Assembly: GCF_001895045.1 (NCBI RefSeq)
Contig: NZ_BDAM01000002.1
Span: 240,478-304,477 of the forward strand
Direction: 5' to 3'
Origin: Rhodococcus coprophilus NBRC 100603
GTDB lineage: Bacteria; Actinomycetota; Actinomycetes; Mycobacteriales; Mycobacteriaceae
DNA length: 64,000 nucleotides
Shown here: positions 46,557 through 57,190 of the stretch, one piece after another
How positions within the stretch are numbered: position 1 is the first letter of the stretch
How the letters are laid out: every line of letters begins with the position of its first letter
Made by a program: the position numbers and the translations under genes
Notes under the pieces: generated by a model
Told to the model about the DNA's origin: nothing
Seen by the model: the letters and a program-made list of their open reading frames with translations, nothing else
Database searches by the model: none

Positions 46557-47683
46557 GTGGCGGCGAAACGCCGGCTAACAAGCATTCGGTCGAGAACCTC
46601 GAACAGATGAGCCGCGACGATCTCGTCGCGCTCGGAACGAATCTCGACGGAGTCGATGTCGCATTCCGTAAGGATCGGTGGCCCGTCGAGGGCACCCGCG
46701 CGGAGAAGCGCGCCGAACGGAACGTCGCGTTCTGGTTCGCGCTCGCGGGCATCGCCGGGATCGCGTTCATCGCGGTCTACCTGTTCTGGCCGTGGGAGTA
46801 CCAAGCTCCGGGCGAGGCGAACTACACCCTCTACAACCTGTACACGCCGCTTCTCGGCCTCACCCTGGGTCTGTCGATCCTCGGTATCGGCGTCGGCGCC
46901 GTGCAGTTCACGAAGAAGTTCATCCCCGAAGAGGTGTCGATCCAGGATCGTCACGACGGCCCCTCGTCCGAGGTCGATCGCAAGACGATCGTCGCCGAGC
47001 TTTCCGATTCGCTGGAGACGTCGACGCTTCCGCGTCGCAAGCTCATCAAGCGCACCGCGATCTTCGGTGGCGGCGCGCTCGGTGTGGGCCTGATCATGCC
47101 GCTCGGCGGCCTGATCAAGAACCCTTGGGCACAGGGCGACAAGTCGCCCCTGTGGGTGTCGGGCTGGACTCCGAACTACGAGGGCGAGACCATCTACCTG
47201 CGCCGCGACACCGGCCGTCCCCAGGACATCGTCCTGGTGCGCCCGGAGGATCTCGACGCCGGCGGCATGGAGACGGTCTTCCCCTTCCGCGAATCCGACC
47301 GCGGCGACGACCACGCCTTGCTGCAGAGCCTTCGCGGCATCCGCAACTCGGTCATGCTCATCCGCCTGCGCACGGAAGATGCCGAGCGCGCCATCAAGCG
47401 CAAGGGCCAGGAGAGCTTCAACTACGGCGACTACTTCGCCTTCTCGAAGATCTGCACCCACCTCGGTTGCCCGACGTCGCTGTACGAGCAGCAGAGCAAT
47501 CGCATCCTCTGCCCCTGCCACCAGTCGCAGTTCAACGCGCTCGAATACGGCAAGCCCGTTTTCGGTCCCGCCGCTCGTGCTTTGCCGCAGCTACCTATTA
47601 CAGTGAACGAAGAGGGCTTCCTGGTCGCCAACGGTGACTTCATCGAGGCGCTCGGCCCGGCATTTTGGGAGCGTCGCCCGTGA
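46553..47683 (+). CDS. qcrA: Rieske iron-sulfur subunit QcrA
   Basis: Rieske [2Fe-2S] protein of the bc1 complex, 376 aa with the three N-terminal membrane helices typical of actinobacterial QcrA (two near residues 60-120 and one near 165-180, after RRKLIKR). The cluster ligands are in CTHLGC and CPCHQSQF. The ATG overlaps the qcrC stop (ATGA). The qcrB GTG overlaps its stop in turn. Confidence 0.97.
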   Translation: MSGGETPANKHSVENLEQMSRDDLVALGTNLDGVDVAFRKDRWPVEGTRAEKRAERNVAFWFALAGIAGIAFIAVYLFWPWEYQAPGEANYTLYNLYTPLLGLTLGLSILGIGVGAVQFTKKFIPEEVSIQDRHDGPSSEVDRKTIVAELSDSLETSTLPRRKLIKRTAIFGGGALGVGLIMPLGGLIKNPWAQGDKSPLWVSGWTPNYEGETIYLRRDTGRPQDIVLVRPEDLDAGGMETVFPFRESDRGDDHALLQSLRGIRNSVMLIRLRTEDAERAIKRKGQESFNYGDYFAFSKICTHLGCPTSLYEQQSNRILCPCHQSQFNALEYGKPVFGPAARALPQLPITVNEEGFLVANGDFIEALGPAFWERRP

Positions 47684-49341
47684 GTACTGCAACTCAATCC
47701 CACGCCGCAAAGGCAGCCGAGAACATCGATTCCCGGTATCACCTTTCGGCCGGTATCCGTCGGCAGATCAACAAGGTCTTCCCGACCCACTGGTCCTTCC
47801 TGCTGGGCGAGATCGCGCTCTACGCGTTCATCATCCTGCTGATCTCGGGCGTCTACCTGACCCTGTTCTTCGATCCGTCGATGGCTCACGTCGTGTACGA
47901 CGGCGTCTACCAGCCGCTACGCGGTGTGGGGATGTCCCGGGCGTACGAGACGACACTGAACCTGTCCTTCGAGGTTCGTGGCGGCCTGTTCGTCCGGCAG
48001 ATCCACCACTGGGCCGCCTTGATGTTCGCGGCGTCCATCGTGGTTCACCTGCTGCGCATCTTCTTCACCGGTGCGTTCCGCCGTCCCCGTGAGGCGAACT
48101 GGGTGATCGGCTCGCTGCTGCTCATCCTGGCGATGTTCGAGGGCTTCTTCGGTTACTCGCTTCCCGACGACCTGCTCTCCGGTACCGGCCTCCGCGCCGC
48201 GTTCTCCGGCATCACGCTGAGCATCCCGGTCATCGGCACGTGGATGCACTGGGCGCTGTTCGGTGGCGACTTCCCCGGTGACCTGATCATCCCGCGCTTC
48301 TACGTCCTGCACGTCCTGCTGGTGCCGGGCATCATCCTGGCGCTCATCGCCGCGCACCTCGCGCTGGTGTGGTACCAGAAGCACACGCAGTTCCCCGGCC
48401 CCGGCCGCACGGAGCAGAACGTCGTCGGTGTTCGCATCCTCCCGGTCTTCGCGGTCAAGTCCGGTGCGTTCTTCGCGATGACCTTCGCGGTCCTCGCGCT
48501 GATGTCCGGCCTCCTCCAGATCAACCCGGTCTGGAACATCGGCCCGTACAACCCGTCGCAAGTCTCGGCAGGTTCTCAGCCGGACATCTACATGATGTGG
48601 ACCGACGGCATGGCCCGCATCTGGCCGGCGTGGGAGCTCTACCTCTTCGACCGTTACACGATCCCGCAGCCCTTCTGGATCGCCTTGATCATGGGCCTGG
48701 TGTTCGTGCTCCTGACGATCTACCCGTGGATCGAGAAGCGGTTCACCAAGGACGACGCTCACCACAACCTGTTGCAGCGTCCGCGCGACGTGCCGGTCCG
48801 TACCGCCATCGGCGCGATGGCCCTGGCCTTCTACGCGGTCGCGACCATCATGTGCGTCAACGACATCATCGCGTACAAATTCGATATCTCGATCAACGCG
48901 ACGACGTGGATGGGTCGTATCGGCCTGGTCGTGCTGCCGCCGCTTGCGTACTACATCGCCTACCGGTTCTGCCTGGCCCTCCAGCGCAGCGACCGCCAGG
49001 TTCTCGAGCACGGCATCGAGACGGGCATCGTCCGTCGCCTGCCGCACGGTGAGTACGTCGAGATCCACCAGCCGCTCGGCCCGGTGGACGAGCACGGTCA
49101 CCCGGTTCCGCTGGAGTACCAGGGCGCCGCGATCCCGAAGACGATGAACCGTCTCGGTACCGCAGGTAAGCCCGGCGCCGGCAGCTGGTGGCGTCCGGAC
49201 CCGGCTGAGGAGACGGCTGCTCTCGAAGCCGCTCACCACGAGGCCGAGGCCGAACTGCGCGCCACGCTCCGTGAGTACCAGGAGCGCGTGCACGGCGACT
49301 CGAACGGATCCGACGCGAACCTGCCCGATACGAAGCACTGA
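47680..49341 (+). CDS. qcrB: Cytochrome b subunit QcrB
   Basis: Quinol-oxidising cytochrome b, 553 aa with at least eight membrane helices. Haem-ligating histidines are in [11 protein letters not shown] and [10 protein letters not shown], and again in MHWALFG and [11 protein letters not shown] hydrophilic C-terminal extension of about 120 residues is typical of actinobacteria. GTG 47680 overlaps the qcrA stop by 4 nt. QcrB is the known target of imidazopyridine-type bc1 inhibitors in mycobacteria. Confidence 0.97.
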   Translation: MSTATQSHAAKAAENIDSRYHLSAGIRRQINKVFPTHWSFLLGEIALYAFIILLISGVYLTLFFDPSMAHVVYDGVYQPLRGVGMSRAYETTLNLSFEVRGGLFVRQIHHWAALMFAASIVVHLLRIFFTGAFRRPREANWVIGSLLLILAMFEGFFGYSLPDDLLSGTGLRAAFSGITLSIPVIGTWMHWALFGGDFPGDLIIPRFYVLHVLLVPGIILALIAAHLALVWYQKHTQFPGPGRTEQNVVGVRILPVFAVKSGAFFAMTFAVLALMSGLLQINPVWNIGPYNPSQVSAGSQPDIYMMWTDGMARIWPAWELYLFDRYTIPQPFWIALIMGLVFVLLTIYPWIEKRFTKDDAHHNLLQRPRDVPVRTAIGAMALAFYAVATIMCVNDIIAYKFDISINATTWMGRIGLVVLPPLAYYIAYRFCLALQRSDRQVLEHGIETGIVRRLPHGEYVEIHQPLGPVDEHGHPVPLEYQGAAIPKTMNRLGTAGKPGAGSWWRPDPAEETAALEAAHHEAEAELRATLREYQERVHGDSNGSDANLPDTKH

Positions 49342-49360
49342 CATCGGCAGATCCGAACAA

Positions 49361-49401
49361 CGAGCGGGGCCCCGAACCATTGAGGTTCGGGGCCCCGCTC
49401 G
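49361..49401 (+). terminator. Terminator hairpin after qcrB
   Basis: An 18-bp stem (49361-49378 with 49384-49401) with an ATTGA loop, 19 bp after the qcrB stop. GC-rich, no T-tract. Confidence 0.85.
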
Positions 49402-49471
49402 CTTGCGCCGGAAGTTCTGCGCTTCCGCGGCCTGCACTCCCCCGCCCAGGAGCCGCGCCGCTGGGTCCCTT

Positions 49472-49500
49472 ATGACGCACCGTGTCTGTCGGTGCGTCAT
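49472..49500. terminator. Hairpin near 49.5 kb
   Basis: An 11-bp perfect stem (49472-49482 with 49490-49500) and 7-nt loop, followed on the plus strand by TCTTGTT. It could back up the qcr terminator or end the small minus-strand frame whose stop codon is inside the stem. Confidence 0.55.
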
Positions 49501-49631
49501 TCTTGTTCGGAAACGTCCTCCCCCTCCGCCTGGTCTGGCTGGAGAGGCGCGTTGGTGATGAGGTTGTCGGGATCGGAATCCGGATCGTCGTCCGGGTCGT
49601 ACGGGCCTGCGGGTCCTTCGTTACCGGTCAT
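49497..49631 (-). CDS. Possible small acidic protein, 44 aa
   Basis: The minus strand from ATG 49631 encodes 44 residues with a strongly acidic character: an N-terminal MTGNEGPAGPYDPDDDPD, then DNLITNAPLQPDQAEGED. The stop is within the hairpin at 49472-49500. Composition and codon third positions look protein-like for this genome. There is no convincing ribosome-binding site, and no family is recognised. Confidence 0.35.
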   Translation of the reverse strand: MTGNEGPAGPYDPDDDPDSDPDNLITNAPLQPDQAEGEDVSEQE

Positions 49632-49906
49632 GGGTATCGGGTTTCCGCTGCCGGGTGCACCAAACCTGCCCGGCGACGAGAACTACCCCGATGCGTTGCA
49701 CGTCGGCGAGCAGGGCCTTCAGACGTAAGACGCCCATCTCGGAAGCCGGGAAAATGCGAGGACCCCGCCGAAGCACGCGCCGACGAGGTCCTCTCGGAAG
49801 GTTCGCAATGCGTGGCCGATTGCGAACCGGGTGTGCCGCCCACCCTTGGTGGGACATCCCGGATAACCGGCACAAGCACGCTCAAACGACTTGGGCGCGA
49901 GAATAT

Positions 49907-50863
49907 TCAGTGCGCAGAGGCGGTGGTCTTCTTCCGCTTCGGAATCAGATGCATGATCAGCACCACCAGCGCGCCGACGACGAGCCCGACCAGGGCCGAG
50001 ACCACAGTCCCGGACGTCCAGGACAGAACACCACCGAACCCGCCACGCACGAGATCGCCGAACCAGTGTTCGAGATCGTGGAGACGATCTGCCGGCCAGT
50101 GGAACCCTGCCTCACCCACGTTGATGATCAGGATGTGGCCGCCGACCCACAGCATCGCCGCGATGCCCACCACGGTGAGCACCGTCATCACCTTCGGCAT
50201 CGCCGCGACGAGGCCCCGCCCGACCCTGCGCGCGAACGACGACGACCGCCGCGCGAGCGACAAGCCCACGTCGTCCATCTTCACGATCAGCGCGACCACA
50301 CCGTAGACCAGCACCGTGATAAGGAGCGCGACGACGATCAGCACCATAAGGCGGGTGAGGAACGATTCGGATTCGACCGACGAGAGCGAGATGACCATGA
50401 TCTCCGCCGACAGGATGAGGTCGGTACGGATCGCACCGTTGACCATCGTCTTCTCGAGTTCCGGGCCGGTTTCGGGAGCTGCCGCGTTCTCGTCGGCGTG
50501 ATGGCCGCCGGTGAGCGCCTCGTAGACCTTCTCCGCCCCCTCGTAACAGAGGAAGAGACCGCCCGCGATCAGCAGGTACGGCAGTGCCTGCGGCAGGAAT
50601 TCGCTCAGGATCATCGCCACGGGCAGGATGATCAGAAGTTTGTTGCGGATCGAGCCGATCGCGATCTTGCGAATGATCGGCAGTTCTCTGTCCGGGCTGA
50701 ACCCGTGTACGTAGCGGGGTGTCACGGCGGTGTCGTCGACTACCACCCCAGCCGCCTTGACACTCGCCTTTCCGGCCGCAGCACCGATGTCGTCGATGGA
50801 CGCCGCTGCCGCTTTTGCAAGCGCTGCGACGTCGTCCAGCAGGGCGACGAGACCACCAGCCAC
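49907..50863 (-). CDS. DUF808 family membrane protein (YedI-like)
   Basis: A 318-aa inner-membrane protein of unknown function. It opens with MAGGLVALLDDVAALAKAAA, the diagnostic start of DUF808, and has the family's TPRYVHGFSPDRELPIIRKIA segment. Six or seven hydrophobic helices follow. GTG 50863 has GGAGG 6 nt upstream and matches the family N-terminus; the TTG at 50878 is not supported. It interrupts the qcrB-ctaF spacing seen in mycobacteria. Confidence 0.88.
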   Translation of the reverse strand: MAGGLVALLDDVAALAKAAAASIDDIGAAAGKASVKAAGVVVDDTAVTPRYVHGFSPDRELPIIRKIAIGSIRNKLLIILPVAMILSEFLPQALPYLLIAGGLFLCYEGAEKVYEALTGGHHADENAAAPETGPELEKTMVNGAIRTDLILSAEIMVISLSSVESESFLTRLMVLIVVALLITVLVYGVVALIVKMDDVGLSLARRSSSFARRVGRGLVAAMPKVMTVLTVVGIAAMLWVGGHILIINVGEAGFHWPADRLHDLEHWFGDLVRGGFGGVLSWTSGTVVSALVGLVVGALVVLIMHLIPKRKKTTASAH

Positions 50864-51014
50864 GGGGAACCTCCACAATCTGTCGATCGTGCGACACGCG
50901 GTCGCGGGTCGACTTCCAAAAGGTACCCAATCGCCTGCCTCGCGTAACAGCCCGCCGGTATGCTCGGCCGGGCGAAGCCACCCGGACGACCTCGCGGCGA
51001 CCTGCCCTCATACG

Positions 51015-51052
51015 ACTGCGGGCGCCACACACGAAGGTGTGGCGCCCGCAGT
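51015..51052 (-). terminator. Hairpin downstream of ctaF
   Basis: A 16-bp perfect stem (51015-51030 with 51037-51052) and ACGAAG loop, 16 bp past the ctaF stop on the minus strand. No T-tract. Confidence 0.8.
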
Positions 51053-51068
51053 GGCGTAGGAAGTTCGC

Positions 51069-51485
51069 TCAGTGCTTCTCGGGACCGATGTGGTACTCGA
51101 AGACCAGACCGGCGGAGGCCGCGAGGATGAGCACCACAGCGCCCGCGATCATCCAGGGCTGGAAGAACGCCAGCGAGATGGCCGCGAAGGCTGCCGAACC
51201 GGCCAGCAGGATCGGCCAGAAGCTGCCCGCGCTGAAGAACCCGAGGTCGCCTGCACCGTCGCTGATCTCGGCATCCTCGTAGTCTTCCGGCCGGGTGTCG
51301 AGGCGACGGGCCACGAACCGGAAGTACGTTCCGATGATGAGGGTCAGTCCGGCCGACAGCACGATGCCGGTGAGACCTGCCCACTCGATACCCGTGCGGG
51401 ACAGACCCGTGAAGGTTCCGTACACGATCGCGACGAGCACGAAGAACACCGTCGTCACTTCGAAGAGCTTGGCTTCGATTTTCAT
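51069..51485 (-). CDS. ctaF: Actinobacterial cytochrome c oxidase subunit IV CtaF
   Basis: Small actinobacteria-specific oxidase subunit, 138 aa with four helices. It begins [23 protein letters not shown] and ends [12 protein letters not shown], both typical of CtaF. A polar loop with [15 protein letters not shown] separates the helix pairs. It lies 40 bp downstream of ctaC in the same direction. Confidence 0.95.
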   Translation of the reverse strand: MKIEAKLFEVTTVFFVLVAIVYGTFTGLSRTGIEWAGLTGIVLSAGLTLIIGTYFRFVARRLDTRPEDYEDAEISDGAGDLGFFSAGSFWPILLAGSAAFAAISLAFFQPWMIAGAVVLILAASAGLVFEYHIGPEKH

Positions 51486-51525
51486 ATCAGCACTTGTCCT
51501 TGTCGATGAAAGGCGAAGAGACGGG

Positions 51526-52581
51526 TCACTCGCCGGCGGCGACGGTGGCGGAACGGTCGGTGCGGTCGGTCTTGAACGGCACGGTCGACGTGGCGACGGG
51601 GCTCTGGCCGATGGCTTCGAGCGCGGCGGCGTTGGACAGACCCTGTCCGCCGTCCTGGACCGGCTTACGCAGTTCGATGTAGCGGGCGAAGGCCTCAGGG
51701 CTGACCGCGCGGACCTCGAAGTTCATCATCGCGTGGTAGGTGCCGCACATCTCCGCGCAGCGACCGACGAAGGCGCCTTCACGCTCGATCTCCGTGATCT
51801 GGAAGATCGGGTCGGAGTTGTTCTGGATCGGGTTCGGGTTCACGTCGCGCTTGAACAGGAACTCGGGCACCCAGAAGGAGTGGATGACGTCGGACGAGGC
51901 GAGCTGGAACTCGATGCTCTTACCGGTCGGGAGGACCAGAACGGGAATCTCGTTGCTGGTGCCGATCGTCTCGATCTTGTCGTAGTGCAGGTACGAGAGG
52001 TCTTCGACCGGTGCGCCGTGAATCGGGCCCAGCTCGGCATGCTCGTCGTCCGCATTGGGGACGTCGAACTGCACTGCATCCTCAGCGGCCTGGTCGATGC
52101 CGTTGTACGGCTCGCTTCCGTCCTGAAGATCGATCGTGCGGTAACCGAACTTCCAGTTCCACTGGAAACCGGTGACGTCGACGACCACGTTGGGGTTGTC
52201 TTCCTTCTCCAGGACGTAGTTCTGCACCACGACCGTGAAGTAGAAGAGGACACACACAGCAACGAACGGTGCTGCCGTGTACGCGAGCTCGAGCGGCACG
52301 TTGTATGCCGTCTGCCGCGGGAACTCCGGAGAGTCCTTCCGTCGCCGGTAGGCGATGATCACCCAGAAGGTGAGGGCCCACACGAGAATTCCCATGACGA
52401 GGGCGGCGACAACCGACCACGTCCACAGGTCCCGCATACGCTCGGCTTGGGGGGTCACGCCCTCCGGCCAGCCGAAACGAAGGACTTCTTCGCTCGAACA
52501 CCCGGTCAGCACCAAGGCTGCTATGCCGAGTGATGCTGCGAGCCCGAACCGCCGAAGGATCCGACCTTGCGCCACGTTCAC
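51526..52581 (-). CDS. ctaC: Cytochrome c oxidase subunit II CtaC (lipoprotein)
   Basis: CuA-bearing subunit that takes electrons from QcrC. The 351-aa product has a signal peptide with lipobox LTGC (Cys28), two membrane helices (about 54-78 and 97-121), and a cupredoxin domain with FQWNWKFGY. The CuA ligands are in [14 protein letters not shown], plus an upstream His in [10 protein letters not shown]. It starts with GTG behind AGGAAGG and precedes ctaF. Confidence 0.97.
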   Translation of the reverse strand: MNVAQGRILRRFGLAASLGIAALVLTGCSSEEVLRFGWPEGVTPQAERMRDLWTWSVVAALVMGILVWALTFWVIIAYRRRKDSPEFPRQTAYNVPLELAYTAAPFVAVCVLFYFTVVVQNYVLEKEDNPNVVVDVTGFQWNWKFGYRTIDLQDGSEPYNGIDQAAEDAVQFDVPNADDEHAELGPIHGAPVEDLSYLHYDKIETIGTSNEIPVLVLPTGKSIEFQLASSDVIHSFWVPEFLFKRDVNPNPIQNNSDPIFQITEIEREGAFVGRCAEMCGTYHAMMNFEVRAVSPEAFARYIELRKPVQDGGQGLSNAAALEAIGQSPVATSTVPFKTDRTDRSATVAAGE

Positions 52582-52890
52582 GCCTTCCTGATCGCTGCAA
52601 TTTCAGTAGGGCACACCAAGAGGGCCAGCCCAATTACTACGCAGCGTAGACCAAACCCGGCCGCTATCCATCCTCGGGGCACGAAGAAAGTGTCGCGCCG
52701 GGGGATTCGCCCGGAGCGCACGGACGTGACGACGGTTTTTGTGCGATGCCGCCGACTCGCCCTCCCTGCTGTCTGCGGCATACTCCACAGAGAACAACGA
52801 CGAACGCCGGCGAACAGTTCCCGCGGTCCTGCGCGGCGCTCGACGTCTGGTTCGTTCCTGACACCCCGAACGGAATGAGGTACCGAACGC
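52582..52890. other. Divergent promoter region between ctaC and asnB
   Basis: About 309 bp with no supported gene. It must hold both promoters. A 13-bp palindrome CTACGCAGCGTAG lies at 52637-52649, about 55 bp from the ctaC start, and could be an operator. I see no other structure. Confidence 0.5.
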
Positions 52891-54816
52891 GTGTGCGGCT
52901 TGCTCGGGTTTCTGACCACCGACGGCACCAGCGACGAGGCCGTCGCCCAGGTGGCGTCCGCAATGCACTGCCTACGGCATCGCGGCCCGGACGAACACGG
53001 CACCTGGAACGATGCCGACCTCGTCTTCGGGTTCAACAGGCTGTCGATCATCGACATCGCGCATTCGCATCAGCCCTTGCGGTGGGGTCCTCCGGAGCAG
53101 CCCGACCGGTATGCCCTGACCTTCAACGGGGAGATCTACAACTACCTCGAGTTACGGAAGGAACTCGCCGACGAGTTCGGCGCGACGTTCGCGACCGAGG
53201 GCGACAGCGAGACGATCGTCGCGGCCTACCACCATTGGGGCGCCGAGGCGGTCCGTCGTCTCCGTGGAATGTTCGCGTTCGCCATCTGGGACACCGTCGA
53301 CCGTGAGCTGTTCCTGGCGCGCGATCCGTTCGGCATCAAGCCGCTCTTCCTCGCGACCGGTACTGCCGGCACCGCGTTCGGCAGCGAGAAGAAGAGCCTC
53401 CTCGAGCTGGCCGGCCTGATCGGGATCGGCACCGAACTCGATCCCCGCGCTGTCGAGCACTACACGGTGCTGCAGTACGTCCCGGAGCCCGAATCGCTCC
53501 ACAAGGAGATCCGGCGCCTCGAATCGGGTTGCTACGCCCGGCTGACACCGGGTTCGGAGCCCGAGATCACCCGGTACTTCGAACCGACCTTCCCGGTGCG
53601 GCCGTTCGCCGCGGGTCGGGAACAAGATCGCTATCAGGAGATCGCCGCCGCGCTCGAGGACTCCGTCGCCAAGCACATGCGCGCCGACGTGACGGTGGGG
53701 TCGTTCCTGTCGGGCGGCATCGACTCGACCGCGATCGCGGCCCTGGCGATGCGCCACAACCCGAACCTCATCACCTTCACGGCGGGCTTCGAGCGGCAGG
53801 GCTATTCGGAGGTCGACGTGGCCGCGGAGTCTGCGGCCGCGATCGGTGCGCGACATGTGGTCCGGGTCGTCTCCCCCGCCGAGTTCGCCGCTGCCATCCC
53901 CGAGATCGTCTGGTACCTCGACGACCCCGTCGCAGACCCCGCGCTGGTTCCCCTCTGGTTCATCGCCAAGGAGGCCCGCAAGCACGTCAAGGTTGTACTG
54001 TCCGGTGAGGGCGCGGACGAGTTGTTCGGCGGCTACACCATCTACCGGGAGCCGCTGTCGCTGCGACCGTTCGAGTTCCTTCCCCCGGCGCTGCGCCGTG
54101 CCGCAAGGAAGCTGTCGGAGCGCATCCCCGAAGGCACGCGCGGCAAGAGCCTGCTGCACCGCGGCTCGATGCCCCTCGAGGAGCGGTACTACGGCAACGC
54201 GCGCAGCTTCAGCGACGCCCAGTTGCGCTCCGTGCTGCGCGAGTTCCGTCCCGAGTGGACGCACCAGGACGTCACCGCACCGATCTACGCGCGGTCGGTG
54301 GGCTGGGATCCGGTCGCCCGGATGCAGCACCTCGACCTGTTCACGTGGTTGCGCGGTGACATCCTCGTCAAGGCCGACAAGATGACCATGGCGAACTCTC
54401 TCGAGCTGCGCGTGCCGTTCCTCGATCCCGAGGTGTACCGCGTGGCGTCGCAGGTGCCGCTCGAGCAGAAGATCACCAAGGACACCACCAAGTACGCGCT
54501 GCGCAAGTCGCTCGAGGGCATCGTCCCGCCGCACGTGCTGCACCGCGCGAAGCTCGGGTTCCCGGTGCCGCTGCGCCACTGGCTCGCCGGAACCGAGTTG
54601 TTCGACTGGGCGCATCAGGTGATCGCAGAGTCCGGCACCGACCACCTGATCGACAAGGCGGCCGTGACCAAGATGCTCGAGGACCACCGCGTGGGCACCG
54701 TCGATCACAGTCGCCGGTTGTGGACCGTACTGGTGTTCATGATCTGGCACGGCATCTTCGTCGAGGAGCGCATCGTTCCGCAGATCCAGGAACCGGCGTA
54801 CCCGGTCGAGGTCTAG
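52891..54816 (+). CDS. asnB: Glutamine-hydrolysing asparagine synthase AsnB
   Basis: Amidotransferase of 641 aa. The N-terminal glutaminase starts with the nucleophile Cys2 (MCGLLGF) and has RHRGPDEHG and FNGEIYNYLELR. The synthetase domain has the ATP PP-loop SFLSGGIDSTAIAAL and later GEGADELFGGY. In mycolata such enzymes include those that amidate meso-DAP in peptidoglycan (LtsA/AsnB type), so the true substrate may be mDAP rather than aspartate. The gene is divergent from ctaC, as in mycobacteria. Confidence 0.93.
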   Translation: MCGLLGFLTTDGTSDEAVAQVASAMHCLRHRGPDEHGTWNDADLVFGFNRLSIIDIAHSHQPLRWGPPEQPDRYALTFNGEIYNYLELRKELADEFGATFATEGDSETIVAAYHHWGAEAVRRLRGMFAFAIWDTVDRELFLARDPFGIKPLFLATGTAGTAFGSEKKSLLELAGLIGIGTELDPRAVEHYTVLQYVPEPESLHKEIRRLESGCYARLTPGSEPEITRYFEPTFPVRPFAAGREQDRYQEIAAALEDSVAKHMRADVTVGSFLSGGIDSTAIAALAMRHNPNLITFTAGFERQGYSEVDVAAESAAAIGARHVVRVVSPAEFAAAIPEIVWYLDDPVADPALVPLWFIAKEARKHVKVVLSGEGADELFGGYTIYREPLSLRPFEFLPPALRRAARKLSERIPEGTRGKSLLHRGSMPLEERYYGNARSFSDAQLRSVLREFRPEWTHQDVTAPIYARSVGWDPVARMQHLDLFTWLRGDILVKADKMTMANSLELRVPFLDPEVYRVASQVPLEQKITKDTTKYALRKSLEGIVPPHVLHRAKLGFPVPLRHWLAGTELFDWAHQVIAESGTDHLIDKAAVTKMLEDHRVGTVDHSRRLWTVLVFMIWHGIFVEERIVPQIQEPAYPVEV

Positions 54817-54835
54817 GCACCACCCGCACGAAGAG

Positions 54836-54881
54836 AGACGGTCGTGGGCACTCCGCCGAGCGGAAGTGCCCACGACCGTCT
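54836..54881. terminator. Bidirectional hairpin between asnB and the adenosine kinase gene
   Basis: A 17-bp perfect stem (54836-54852 with 54865-54881) whose 12-nt loop can pair further, followed on the plus strand by TTCGTCGTT. It is placed 19 bp after asnB and 31 bp after the convergent kinase gene. Confidence 0.85.
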
Positions 54882-54912
54882 TTCGTCGTTGCAGGTGCGG
54901 CAACGCGGTGAA

Positions 54913-55941
<1,029 letters not shown>

Positions 55942-55962
55942 TCATCACGGTACCCGGAGATG

Positions 55963-56000
55963 CGAGAGGGCCCCGGCGCTCTCGCACCGGGGCCCTCTCG
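55963..56000 (-). terminator. Hairpin downstream of the ErpA/HesB gene
   Basis: A 14-bp perfect stem (55963-55976 with 55987-56000) and a 10-nt loop, 8 bp past the stop of the minus-strand iron-sulfur gene. Confidence 0.8.
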
Positions 56001-56008
56001 AAACCGAC

Positions 56009-56359
56009 TCAGTTGAACGAGTCGCCGCACGCGCACGAACCCGTGGCATTCGGGTTGTCGATCGTGAAGCCCTGCTTCTCGATGGTGTCGACGAAGTCGA
56101 TCGACGCACCTTCGACGTACGGGGCACTCATCCGGTCCACGGAAAGCTTGACGCCGCCGAAGTCCACGGTCAGGTCGCCGTCGAGGCTGCGGTCGTCGAA
56201 GAAGAGTTGGTACCGGAGGCCAGCGCAGCCGCCGGGCTGCACGGCGATACGCAGTGCAAGGTCGTCACGGCCCTCCTGATCGAGAAGTGCCTTCGCCTTG
56301 GAAGCGGCGGCCTCGGTCAGGACGACGCCGTGAGTGGCGGTTTCTTGCTGCACAGTCAT
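56009..56359 (-). CDS. erpA: HesB/IscA (ErpA) family iron-sulfur cluster protein
   Basis: A-type iron-sulfur carrier of 116 aa. The three cluster cysteines are in GGCAGLRY and in the C-terminal GSCACGDSF, and LTEAAASKAKALL is the family N-terminus. It would pass [2Fe-2S] or [4Fe-4S] clusters to target enzymes. It shares direction with the upstream kinase gene but is separated by a hairpin of its own. Confidence 0.93.
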   Translation of the reverse strand: MTVQQETATHGVVLTEAAASKAKALLDQEGRDDLALRIAVQPGGCAGLRYQLFFDDRSLDGDLTVDFGGVKLSVDRMSAPYVEGASIDFVDTIEKQGFTIDNPNATGSCACGDSFN

Positions 56360-56518
56360 GGGCGCTCCCTGTATTTCGTGTCGGACCTATGGTTCGTGTC
56401 GGACCCGGATGCCTCAACGGTACCGCGCCCTCAGGTATTCCCCGTGAACGAGCTACTAGAAACGGTGGTAGTGCAGCCTGATTTACCCGTTCCCGCGAAT
56501 ATCCCATAGCCTGGAAGG

Positions 56519-57190
56519 GTGAAGTTGCTACGCCGCGGCGGTTCCGACGAGTCCGCCGACCACGAGGTTCCCGTTCCCGAGGCCCTGCCCGACGGGGAGG
56601 CTGCCGCTGCCGCCCCGAAGGTTACTACCGGCAAGGGCCGCCCCACACCCAAGCGTCGCGACGCCGAGACCCGACGCCGCGGCCCGGTCGCGCCTGCGCC
56701 GATGACCGCGAAAGAAGCCCGCGAGCGGCGCAAAGCCGCGCGCAAGTCGCAGTCGAAGGATCAGCGTAAAGCAGCCGCAGCCGAGCGCCGCGCCGCCGCG
56801 TCCGAGCGCCGGAACCGGATGCTCGCGGGTGAGGAGAAGTTCCTCCTTCCCCGCGACCGCGGTCCCGAGCGCGCCTACGTGCGCGACCTCGTCGACAGCC
56901 GGCGCAATCTCGTCGGCTTGTTCATGCCGCTCGCACTGTTGCTGATCATGTCGATGTTCCTCGGCCCGGTCGTGCAGCAGTACGTCACCCTGGCGATGTT
57001 CCTGTTGATGTTGCTGATGGTCATCGAGGGCATCTACCTCGGCCGGCTCGTGAACCGGAAGGTCCGCGAGCGTTTTCCCGATTCCGCTCAGGGTGGGTTC
57101 GGGCTGGGCTGGTACGCGTTCGTGCGTGCGTCGCAGATCAGGAAGCTGCGGGCGCCGCTTCCCCGGGTCAAGGCCGGCGACGCCGTCTAG
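56519..57190 (+). CDS. DUF3043 membrane protein (Rv2206-like)
   Basis: A 223-aa actinobacterial protein of unknown function. It has a charged N-terminal half with a long Lys/Arg/Glu/Ala-rich helix (about 62-105), the conserved LPRDRGPERAYVRDLVDSRRN, two membrane helices (about 132-175), and a basic tail. GTG start close behind GAAGGG. Its stop codon TAG lies in CTAG, which also forms the stop of the convergent gene. Confidence 0.85.
   Translation: MKLLRRGGSDESADHEVPVPEALPDGEAAAAAPKVTTGKGRPTPKRRDAETRRRGPVAPAPMTAKEARERRKAARKSQSKDQRKAAAAERRAAASERRNRMLAGEEKFLLPRDRGPERAYVRDLVDSRRNLVGLFMPLALLLIMSMFLGPVVQQYVTLAMFLLMLLMVIEGIYLGRLVNRKVRERFPDSAQGGFGLGWYAFVRASQIRKLRAPLPRVKAGDAV

Larger units (their letters stand above)
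49402..49906. other. Region between the qcrB and DUF808 genes
   Basis: About 505 bp. It contains a second hairpin (49472-49500), a possible 44-codon minus-strand gene, and paired inverted repeats at 49758-49764/49787-49793 and 49800-49809/49819-49828. I recognise no larger gene. In mycobacteria this place is occupied by Rv2197c and mmpS3, which I do not find here. Confidence 0.6.

Noticed and set aside
47917..49500. 527-aa minus-strand open frame
   Set aside because: Antisense to qcrB; long only because of codon bias on the real strand.
52746..53306. Plus-strand 186-aa open frame overlapping the asnB start
   Set aside because: Arg/Pro-rich out-of-frame reading of asnB; no ribosome site or homology.
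53152..54903. 583-aa minus-strand open frame
   Set aside because: Antisense to asnB, whose glutaminase and PP-loop motifs are intact.
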